A DNA stretch of 5,540 nt from Hyphomicrobiales bacterium. GTDB lineage: Bacteria > Pseudomonadota > Alphaproteobacteria > Rhizobiales > Aestuariivirgaceae. Positions 1 through 4,860 of the stretch are shown in pieces; position 1 is the first letter of the stretch, and the number at the start of each line of letters is the position of its first letter. The notes below the pieces were generated by a model, which saw only the letters and a program-made list of their open reading frames with translations, did not search any database and was not told the DNA's origin. The DNA lies in assembly GCA_025362535.1 (NCBI GenBank), contig JANYGE010000454.1, positions 1-5,540 on the forward strand. The letters run 5' to 3'. The position numbers were made by a program, and so were the translations under genes.

Positions 1-701
1 GATCTATCAACCTGGCCCTTGCCACAGCCTTTATGGCCCAAAAATCTCTGCGTGATCATGTCTCAGCCGTGGACCGTGCTTTGGGGCAGTCCCTGCCCGC
101 TGCTCGCACCGAAGTGGCAAAAATTGTCGGGCGCGATCCTGAAACTTTGGATGAAAGCGGAATCGCCAAAGCTGCCCTCGAAAGCCTCGCGGAAAACACG
201 GCTGATGGGATCACCGCACCAATATTCTGGTATGCACTGCTCGGCCTGCCCGGCCTCGTCATTTACAAAGCCATCAACACAGCAGATTCGATGATCGGCC
301 ATAAATCCGAAAAATATTTGAACTTTGGCTGGGCAACAGCAAAGCTCGACGATCTGGTGAACTTGCCTGCCTCACGACTCACCGGGCTGATGTTCGCCGC
401 AGCTGCTAGGATAAACTCAAAGATTGATGCCCAAAACGCTTTACAAGCCATGTGGCGTGATGCTGGCAAACACCAATCCCCCAATGCGGGCTGGCCGGAA
501 GCTTCGATGGCAGGTGCCCTTGGTTTGCGCTTTGGTGGACCACGCAACTATAACGGTGAGATGGTAGACTTGCCTTACATGGGTGATGGCCGCGAAACTC
601 TAGAACCATCCGATATTAAACGCGGGCTAGAACTCTACGATCACGCCTTGATCATTCTGCTCGTCACAGCTGTGCTATTGGCAATGGCCCTTTCAGTATA
701 A
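1..701 (+). CDS. cobD: Adenosylcobinamide-phosphate synthase, CobD/CbiB family (5' end missing)
   Basis: CobD/CbiB is the membrane-bound enzyme that attaches the aminopropanol arm (or its phosphate) to adenosylcobyric acid, giving adenosylcobinamide (phosphate) late in B12 synthesis. The frame is open from base 3, so the visible 232 residues are the C-terminal part; the internal ATG at 33 lies inside the conserved region and is not the start. Family signatures are clear: AENTADGITAPIFW near residues 63-76, the block GLPGLVIYKAINTADSMIG, then FGWATAKLDDLVNLPASRLTG, and a small-residue helix containing AGALGLRFGG. A hydrophobic C-terminal segment (ALIILLVTAVLLAMALSV) fits a membrane helix. Its 3' end overlaps the opposing cobU by 38 bp. 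The identification is very secure; only the N-terminus and promoter are unseen. Confidence 0.95.
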   Translation, partial: SINLALATAFMAQKSLRDHVSAVDRALGQSLPAARTEVAKIVGRDPETLDESGIAKAALESLAENTADGITAPIFWYALLGLPGLVIYKAINTADSMIGHKSEKYLNFGWATAKLDDLVNLPASRLTGLMFAAAARINSKIDAQNALQAMWRDAGKHQSPNAGWPEASMAGALGLRFGGPRNYNGEMVDLPYMGDGRETLEPSDIKRGLELYDHALIILLVTAVLLAMALSV

Positions 702-1185
702 GCGGCAGGCTCGCCGCCATAAACACCACGTTTAAAGCCGCCTCAGCCACCCGCTGATTGGCAATGCCCTGCACATCTCGAAAGGCGCGGGCCAGTCTAT
801 TATCCGGCACAATGCCAAGCCCCACCTCGTTGGAAACGATAACAATGCGGCTGCTTGCTTGGCGAAGCTGGGCCACAAGTTTTGTAACTTCGGCCTCGCA
901 ATCACGCTCCGCCAAAAGCAAATTCGAAAGCCACAATGTCAGGCAATCGACGAGAATGAAATTGCCTTGGACATCTAATTTCTGCAAAGTCGCCACCAGT
1001 TCAAACGGCTCTTCATGCGTCAACCATTGCTCCCCACGCTGCATTTTATGCAGTGCAATGCGCGCCCGCATTTCATCATCAAAAGCCTGCGCCGTTGCGA
1101 TGTAATGTTTGGGATTATCTGCCAGCCCTTCAGCAAAGCGGCTTTTGCCACTGCGAGCCCCACCCAGAACCAAAACCACACTCAT
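664..1185 (-). CDS. cobU: Bifunctional adenosylcobinamide kinase / adenosylcobinamide-phosphate guanylyltransferase
   Basis: CobU (CobP) phosphorylates adenosylcobinamide and then transfers GMP from GTP, giving AdoCbi-GDP for joining to the lower ligand by CobS. The 173-residue protein has the usual family length. It opens with a P-loop, GGARSGKS at residues 8-15. H46 in ALHK is the expected guanylylated histidine. VDCLTLWLSNLL follows at 79-90, SNEVGLGIVP at 118-127 and the late NQRVAE at 143-148. The frame extends 18 codons upstream to 1239, but the ATG at 1185 is chosen because it places the P-loop strand directly at the N-terminus, as in the family. It also overlaps the upstream stop codon as ATGA, which indicates translational coupling to the DUF1636 gene. 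The gene ends inside cobD, on the opposite strand. Confidence 0.95.
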   Translation of the reverse strand: MSVVLVLGGARSGKSRFAEGLADNPKHYIATAQAFDDEMRARIALHKMQRGEQWLTHEEPFELVATLQKLDVQGNFILVDCLTLWLSNLLLAERDCEAEVTKLVAQLRQASSRIVIVSNEVGLGIVPDNRLARAFRDVQGIANQRVAEAALNVVFMAASLPLILKGPLPIAQL

Positions 1186-1550
1186 GATTTCACCGGAGGA
1201 ATGCGCGCAATAAAATGCCCACGCATGGCTTGCGGCCAAAGCTTAAAGGGAACTTCGCCGGTTTCTGTGGCGCCATGCGCATCGAACCAGGTGAGAATGG
1301 CATCGGCCTGTTCGCGCGTCGGCGCATTGCCACCTGTGATATAAGAATAGCGCTCTTCATCCTGCATCACCACGCTGCAAGGCCGCGCGCAATTCCACAT
1401 ACAGATTTGAGTTTCCAAAGTCACATCGGGTCTCTCCGCCAAAGCCTCGCGCATATGGCCAATGAGAATTTCACCGCCCGTGCGTCCATCCGGAGCAAAC
1501 TTCGACTCCGGCGAAAATTTACAGGTGCTGCAAATAACCAAACGACGCAT
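1182..1550 (-). CDS. DUF1636 family cysteine-rich putative metal-binding protein
   Basis: This 122-residue protein resembles the DUF1636 (COG5469) family, predicted metal-binding proteins often found beside cobalamin genes in Alphaproteobacteria; no biochemical role is known to me. Two cysteine groups are visible: C7-x2-C10 in VICSTCKF, and C50-x3-C54-x3-C58 in ICMWNCARPC. This pattern would suit a [2Fe-2S] cluster in a thioredoxin-like ferredoxin, or another metal, but that is inference. Between them lies GGEILIGHMREAL, resembling the first helix of such a fold. The start at 1550 puts the first Cys motif at the expected N-terminal place; no clear Shine-Dalgarno precedes it. The stop overlaps the cobU start by 4 bases (ATGA), so the pair is very probably co-translated, which points to a B12-related role. 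Confidence 0.85.
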   Translation of the reverse strand: MRRLVICSTCKFSPESKFAPDGRTGGEILIGHMREALAERPDVTLETQICMWNCARPCSVVMQDEERYSYITGGNAPTREQADAILTWFDAHGATETGEVPFKLWPQAMRGHFIARIPPVKS

Positions 1551-1630
1551 CTTAATTGGACAAGCTCTCTAGCAATGGTAACGTGTGACTTGTAACTCTC
1601 AACGGCAACTGTCAACGCACAAATTACGGC
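1551..1630. promoter_or_regulatory. Divergent intergenic region between the DUF1636-cobU operon and nadK
   Basis: This 80-bp gap must hold the start signals for both directions unless one transcript comes from further away. On the minus strand TTGACA (1615-1610) is a perfect -35 hexamer, but the best -10 candidate, TACAAG (1594-1589), stands only 15 bp away and is poor. On the plus strand only a weak pair, TGGACA and TAACGT, is seen. No cobalamin riboswitch fits in the gap and none of its consensus boxes is present. Neither flanking start codon has a strong Shine-Dalgarno sequence. Confidence 0.35.
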
Positions 1631-2398
1631 ATGAAATTCACCCGCATCGCCTTCCTCGCCTCCGAAGCCCCAGAAGCGCACCGCGCTCTGAGCAGGCTCA
1701 CCAAGCTTTATGGCAATGCCGATCCGGCATCGGCTGATGTAGTTGTGGCTTTGGGCGGCGATGGCCTGATGTTGCAAGCCATGCACCGCTTCATGACGTC
1801 GGGATTGCCAATTTATGGTATGAACCGGGGATCCGTCGGTTTTCTGATGAATGACTTCTTGGAAAAGAATTTGCTTGAGCGTCTAGATCAAGCCGAACTC
1901 ACCACCATCCGCCCGTTAAAAATGACCGCCATTGATCACGCCGGAAAAAAGCACCAAGCCATAGCTTTCAATGAAGTTTCCGTGCTGCGCCAACGCTCAC
2001 AAGCCGCCAAATTGAAAATCATAATCGATGGTCAAGCCCGATTGGAAGAATTGATTTGTGATGGATTGCTGGTTTCCACCCCGGTTGGCAGCACAGCCTA
2101 TAATCTCTCCGCACACGGACCAATTCTACCGATTGGCTCGCCCCTCTTGGCGCTAACACCCATCAGTGCCTTTCGACCAAGGCGATGGCGCGGCGCAATT
2201 CTGCCGCATAAAGCCAAGGTGACACTCACCGTTCTAGAATCTGATAAGCGCCCGGTTGCTGCCGTGGCTGATCATCTCGAAGTGCGCAATGTGGCTTCGG
2301 TTGAAATCGCTGAAGACAAAAAGCGCAGTGTAAAAATTCTCTTCGATCCCGGCCACAGCTTGGCAGAGCGGGTTCTGAATGAGCAGTTCAAATATTAA
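1631..2398 (+). CDS. nadK: NAD kinase
   Basis: NAD kinase phosphorylates NAD at the 2'-hydroxyl of its adenosine ribose and is the sole source of NADP; it is cytosolic. The 255-residue length is typical of alphaproteobacterial NadK/PpnK. The diagnostic motifs appear in order: GGDG at 42-45 preceded by the hydrophobic strand [19 protein letters not shown] at 63-74, AFNEVSVLR at 112-120 (the NE/D nucleotide-binding motif), [19 protein letters not shown] at 143-161 with the GSTAY core, and GPILPIGSP at 163-171. The ATG at 1631 gives the normal N-terminus, although only a weak ribosome site precedes it. The gene is a single unit flanked by oppositely oriented genes. Its stop codon overlaps that of the DUF2336 gene. 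Nothing unusual is seen in the catalytic residues. Confidence 0.96.
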   Translation: MKFTRIAFLASEAPEAHRALSRLTKLYGNADPASADVVVALGGDGLMLQAMHRFMTSGLPIYGMNRGSVGFLMNDFLEKNLLERLDQAELTTIRPLKMTAIDHAGKKHQAIAFNEVSVLRQRSQAAKLKIIIDGQARLEELICDGLLVSTPVGSTAYNLSAHGPILPIGSPLLALTPISAFRPRRWRGAILPHKAKVTLTVLESDKRPVAAVADHLEVRNVASVEIAEDKKRSVKILFDPGHSLAERVLNEQFKY

Positions 2399-3561
2399 GC
2401 AGCCCGCACCAAATCGGCCTTGAGCCGCTTGGCAATTTTACGAATCCGGTCTTCACCATAACGGCCCAAATATTCAATCTGCTTGGCCCGTTCAGTGGAA
2501 CTCATATGTTCATAACGCGTGAGCAACGCTTCCAACACGCGGCGGCCAAATGATTCAGCATTGAGCGGAAGCCCCTCTTCACGCGCTTCGACAACAACTT
2601 CGCAAGCAGCCTTCAAAATACCAAAACAAGACTGCGGCAAACCAGATTTGTTGAAAATCGATTTGAACAAAAGCTGTGAGCGCGAATACATCATTTCACA
2701 AGCCCGCTGCGGCGAGTTGCCAGATAAATGGGCGAATGCAGATTCAACAACACCCATTTCACCCATTGAAGCAGCTCGCACAATAAGAGCGGGAGTTAAC
2801 ATATTTTTACTGGCTAAAAATGCGGTGGCTTTAGCGCGCTCGGCGGCATTAGCCTCGATCAAAATACGCATGACAGCGATTTCTTCAGCATCGGAAACCA
2901 ATTCAGAAGCATCATTGGCCGCAACCCAGCCCCGCTCCGCCATCATTTGGCGCATGCGGCTGGCCGCACGTTTGGCCTGAGTGATGCGAATATCCAAAGG
3001 CAAATCTTTGCGTGCCAAGAGTAGCTCCGCCATCTCCGCTGATTGGCCAAAGCGCTGGAATAGAATCCGGTAATCAGAAGCTTCCAGCTGCACCACAGCA
3101 TTATCAAACAAGGCCATTGCAGTGGCAAGCGGCGCTGATTTGATAATATAATTCGCTGCTTCTGTGGTTAAATCTTCGCGCTTTGCCACGGCAGTCTGGC
3201 GTGGCTCATCGCCAACTTTCAGAACAGCCATCATGTGCCATTCATTCAGCGAAGGTGTTTGCTCCAGAAATGGCAAGGCAATATCATCATCATCGGCAAT
3301 GATGGAAAACACGATGTCAGCGTGGAGTTTTTCCTGGGCCACCAAATCAATCGCCAGTGCGCAGCGCACATCGCGCGTGGAATCAACTGTGAGTTTGAGA
3401 ACAATCGGGGTCACCTGCTCGCGCTCCAGCGGCGGGGTTTCGGCATCGGCCAAAAGCAAAGCCAATTGCTTTGCAAGTGTCATCCGCGCCTTGGCATCAC
3501 CGTTTTCAAGAACAGCAAGCAACACAGAGACATCTAAACCTTCAACAAAAACTTCACTCAT
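2395..3561 (-). CDS. DUF2336 domain-containing protein, all-helical, function unknown
   Basis: The 388-residue protein fits DUF2336 (COG5330), a family found mainly in Alphaproteobacteria whose function is not established to my knowledge. The clearest family stretch is in the first third: [16 protein letters not shown] near residues 64-79, [19 protein letters not shown] near 87-105 and [20 protein letters not shown] near 121-140. This spaced pattern of paired helices looks HEAT-like. The rest is also predicted helical by composition, with no membrane segment or signal peptide, so it is probably a cytosolic scaffold or interaction protein. The frame can be read from a TTG at 3576, but the ATG at 3561 is preferred: it has GGTG a few bases upstream and gives an ordinary N-terminus. 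It lies 101 bp downstream of the receiver gene on the same strand, and no terminator is visible between them, so co-transcription is plausible. Confidence 0.88.
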   Translation of the reverse strand: MSEVFVEGLDVSVLLAVLENGDAKARMTLAKQLALLLADAETPPLEREQVTPIVLKLTVDSTRDVRCALAIDLVAQEKLHADIVFSIIADDDDIALPFLEQTPSLNEWHMMAVLKVGDEPRQTAVAKREDLTTEAANYIIKSAPLATAMALFDNAVVQLEASDYRILFQRFGQSAEMAELLLARKDLPLDIRITQAKRAASRMRQMMAERGWVAANDASELVSDAEEIAVMRILIEANAAERAKATAFLASKNMLTPALIVRAASMGEMGVVESAFAHLSGNSPQRACEMMYSRSQLLFKSIFNKSGLPQSCFGILKAACEVVVEAREEGLPLNAESFGRRVLEALLTRYEHMSSTERAKQIEYLGRYGEDRIRKIAKRLKADLVRAA

Positions 3562-3607
3562 GACGCACCAACTCAACTAAGAACTCAATCAAACTAGCGC
3601 TGAAGCT

Positions 3608-3622
3608 TTAACAATCCGTTCA
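3608..3622 (-). promoter_or_regulatory. Degenerate CtrA-like site upstream of the DUF2336 gene
   Basis: On the minus strand this reads TGAA-CGGATTG-TTAA, then A. It has the 4-7-4 spacing of the CtrA site (TTAA-N7-TTAAC), with one mismatch in the first half and one at the final C. It sits about 47-61 bp before the chosen ATG of the DUF2336 gene. Such near matches occur by chance in AT-rich spacers, so this is weak on its own. It is listed because a much better site stands before the neighbouring receiver gene. Confidence 0.25.
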
Positions 3623-3662
3623 TGATGAAATTTAAGGTTTTATTAGGATGTGGGCAGATGTA

Positions 3663-4073
3663 TTAATGCGGAAGCACGCCCGCCTGCTGCAATTTAAACT
3701 GCAGCAAATCGCGATCAAATGGCTTCATCAAAAAATCGGCAGCACCGTCCATAATCGTCTCAGCCATAGTGTCAACATCTGGCAAATCGGCATAAAAGAT
3801 AACAACGGGCCGGCGGCTGCTACGCCCTTGATAGCCAACCAAACGCAGAAAATCTCTGGTGGCTGCAGCCGTTGTGGCCTCCATCATCACCACATCAGGT
3901 CGCTGATTTTGGCAAAACCGGATTCCTTCTTCGGCACCTGCGCGCTCAGCACAGCTCACACCGAGACCATGCAAAATCTGTGACAGGCGTTGCCTCTCAT
4001 TGGGGTTTTTGTCGATAAGCAGACAGTTGATCATCACTAAACTCGTTTCACTTTTCAGTAAGCGTTGCCGCAC
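3663..4073 (-). CDS. Single-domain CheY-like receiver protein with altered phosphorylation site (pseudo-receiver)
   Basis: The 136-residue protein is a lone receiver domain without an output domain. Aligned by motif with CheY, residues 16-21 (NCLLID) form strand 1, RPDVVMME (58-65) strand 3, RPVVIFYAD (88-96) strand 4 and GAADFLMKPF (110-119) strand 5 with the conserved Lys. The key residues are unusual. The acidic pair is D21-K22 rather than DD or DE, the phosphoacceptor Asp is Glu (E65), and the Thr/Ser of strand 4 is Tyr (Y94); only K117 is kept. Normal phosphotransfer is therefore unlikely, and Glu may mimic the phosphorylated state. The GTG start at 4073 is chosen because AGGAG stands 9 bases upstream. 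An ATG at 4034 would also give a complete domain, but lacks a ribosome site. It precedes the DUF2336 gene on the same strand and has DnaA- and CtrA-like sites in its upstream region. Confidence 0.88.
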   Translation of the reverse strand: MRQRLLKSETSLVMINCLLIDKNPNERQRLSQILHGLGVSCAERAGAEEGIRFCQNQRPDVVMMEATTAAATRDFLRLVGYQGRSSRRPVVIFYADLPDVDTMAETIMDGAADFLMKPFDRDLLQFKLQQAGVLPH

Positions 4074-4082
4074 CTAAACTAA

Positions 4083-4087
4083 CTCCT
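4083..4087 (-). promoter_or_regulatory. Strong ribosome binding site deciding a GTG start
   Basis: AGGAG on the minus strand lies 9 bases before the GTG at 4073-4071. The alternative ATG at 4034 has no comparable sequence in front of it. This supports the longer receiver protein with 13 extra N-terminal residues. Confidence 0.65.
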
Positions 4088-4099
4088 GACTCCGTGATG

Positions 4100-4115
4100 G
4101 TTAACGAGGCGTTAA
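4100..4115 (-). promoter_or_regulatory. Full CtrA-consensus binding site
   Basis: On the minus strand the sequence is TTAA-CGCCTCG-TTAAC, an exact match to the CtrA consensus TTAA-N7-TTAAC. It ends 26 bases before the receiver gene's GTG start. It covers the position where transcription would begin from the -35/-10 pair noted just upstream, which would suit repression. If instead it overlaps the -35 of a second promoter, activation is possible. Binding is inferred from sequence alone. Confidence 0.6.
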
Positions 4116-4119
4116 TCGA

Positions 4120-4148
4120 CTTATCCACAGGCTGTGAAACTTTATCAA
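4120..4148 (-). promoter_or_regulatory. Candidate sigma-70-type promoter of the receiver gene
   Basis: TTGATA (4148-4143) matches five of six -35 bases. GATAAG (4125-4120) matches four of six -10 bases, and the spacer is exactly 17 bp. Each hexamer lies within or almost entirely within a DnaA box, so DnaA binding would compete with RNA polymerase. The predicted start, near 4113, falls in the CtrA site. Confidence 0.35.
4121..4129 (+). promoter_or_regulatory. DnaA box, perfect consensus
   Basis: TTATCCACA is an exact match to the strong DnaA box. It lies 5 bp from the CtrA-type site, and its start is 21 bp (about two helical turns) from the start of the next box, so both would face the same side of the helix. 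Confidence 0.65.
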
Positions 4149-4150
4149 CA
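4142..4150 (+). promoter_or_regulatory. DnaA box, one mismatch
   Basis: TTATCAACA differs from TTATCCACA at one position (C to A). It has the same orientation as the perfect box, with starts 21 bp apart. The AT-rich stretch of this spacer begins directly after it. Confidence 0.5.
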
Positions 4151-4188
4151 CATTGAAAATAATAGAAAAATATGACTCGTAAACAGAG

Positions 4189-4197
4189 TTATCAACA
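4189..4197 (+). promoter_or_regulatory. DnaA box, one mismatch (second copy)
   Basis: TTATCAACA occurs again, identical to the box at 4142 and in the same orientation, 47 bp further on. The repetition of the same variant 9-mer argues against coincidence. Confidence 0.45.
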
Positions 4198-4269
4198 GTG
4201 TTTAAATTGAGGCGTTCGAGCTCTGTTCTGACTCTTTGGACAGACTCACTTCGCAAATTTCAACAAGCT

Positions 4270-4860
4270 TTAACCGGGTCGCCGCATGCGCCAAACAGAG
4301 TCCACCGTGGCATACTCAGAATAGCCCATGCGCAAAATTGGTTTCATGGCGGCAGAATTAACCCGGCCCTCTTCAATAAAGCGATCATCTATATGAATGC
4401 CCACCACGCGGCCAATGACCAACCAATCATTCACCGTCCCATCATTGGCTGGCAATGCAACGGTTTGAAAGTGGCGGCACTCCAAACAAGCCGGACTTGC
4501 CGCAACGCGCGGCGGCTTAATCAAATTGCAACGGGCCTTTTCAAGCCCAGCCATGTCAAACTCATCACCACGATCCGATGTGGAGCTCGCATTCATCGCT
4601 TCGCGCAAATCATAAGTCGCCAAATTAACCGCAAATTCCTTGGTCGCTTCGATATTGCTCAGCGTATCCTTATAGCCGCCCGAACCAAAAGCCACATAAT
4701 AGGGATTATCTGAAAAAGCATTGAAGAAACTATAGGGCGCAAGATTGGCTTGTCCATCAGCTGAAACAGTTGAAATCCAGCCAATCGGGCGCGGCATCAC
4801 AATGGCTTTGAACGGATCTAAAGCCAACCCATGATTGTTGAGTGCCGTCTCATAAAACAT
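4270..4860 (-). CDS. Flavin reductase-like FMN-binding split-barrel protein
   Basis: The 196-residue protein fits the flavin reductase-like family (COG1853, RutF/DIM6/NTAB type), which binds FMN and often reduces flavin with NAD(P)H for a partner oxygenase. Family marks are MPRPIGWISTVSADGQANLA at 22-41, PYSFFNAFSDNPYYVAFGSG at 42-61, the KDT and NI motif at 64-70, EFAVNL at 75-80, GDEFDMAGL at 98-106 and WLVIGRVVGIHID at 146-158. Length and architecture are complete. The substrate or partner cannot be told from sequence; no oxygenase gene is in view. Its ATG shares one base with the stop of the upstream HAD gene (TGATG) and has no clear Shine-Dalgarno, so translation is probably coupled. It is the last gene before the 196-bp control region. 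Confidence 0.9.
   Translation of the reverse strand: MFYETALNNHGLALDPFKAIVMPRPIGWISTVSADGQANLAPYSFFNAFSDNPYYVAFGSGGYKDTLSNIEATKEFAVNLATYDLREAMNASSTSDRGDEFDMAGLEKARCNLIKPPRVAASPACLECRHFQTVALPANDGTVNDWLVIGRVVGIHIDDRFIEEGRVNSAAMKPILRMGYSEYATVDSVWRMRRPG

Larger units (their letters stand above)
4088..4247. other. Cluster of four GANTC (CcrM-type methylation) sites
   Basis: GACTC occurs at 4088-4092, 4174-4178, 4230-4234 and 4243-4247, and a fifth GANTC (GAGTC, 4298-4302) lies just inside the neighbouring gene. GANTC is the target of the CcrM adenine methyltransferase of Alphaproteobacteria. By eye the coding parts of the window carry roughly one per 350 bases, so this spacer is enriched. Methylation itself cannot be seen from the sequence. 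Confidence 0.5.
4074..4269. promoter_or_regulatory. Intergenic control region with DnaA boxes, a CtrA-type site and GANTC sites
   Basis: This 196-bp spacer lies between the stop of the flavin-reductase-like gene and the start of the receiver gene, both on the minus strand. It holds three DnaA-box-like 9-mers all on the plus strand, one full CtrA-consensus site, four GACTC (GANTC) sites and an AT-rich stretch around 4151-4174. No open reading frame of its own and no convincing terminator for the upstream gene are seen; the hairpin TCTGT/ACAGA (4222-4226 and 4240-4244) has a 13-base loop and no T-tract. The density of cell-cycle motifs suggests a regulated promoter for the receiver gene, or possibly a replication-related locus. 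Confidence 0.6.

Noticed and set aside
758..1105. Plus-strand frame opposite cobU
   Set aside because: Shadow of cobU; serine- and arginine-rich product with no recognisable motif.
1147..1153. GCCACTG, resembling the start of a conserved cobalamin riboswitch segment, in a B12 locus
   Set aside because: It is the antisense of the cobU P-loop codons, with no B12-box or other riboswitch element around it.
1186..1239. Upstream extension of cobU to an ATG at 1239
   Set aside because: It would add 18 residues ahead of the P-loop and overlap the DUF1636 gene deeply; the ATGA-coupled start at 1185 fits the family.
3164..3580. Long open frame on the plus strand (138 residues) opposite the DUF2336 gene
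   Set aside because: It is serine-rich and without family resemblance; the opposite strand carries a coherent DUF2336 protein through the same bases.
3617..3627. Small inverted repeat TTCAT-G-ATGAA in the spacer between the receiver and DUF2336 genes
   Set aside because: Too short and AT-rich to be significant; no T-run or partner repeat.
4222..4244. Inverted repeat TCTGT/ACAGA as a terminator of the flavin-reductase-like gene
   Set aside because: The stem is only 5 bp with a 13-base loop and there is no following T-run in the direction of transcription.
4198..4713. 171-residue plus-strand open frame starting in the control region
   Set aside because: It lies almost wholly antisense to the flavin-reductase-like gene, has an implausible composition and no ribosome site.
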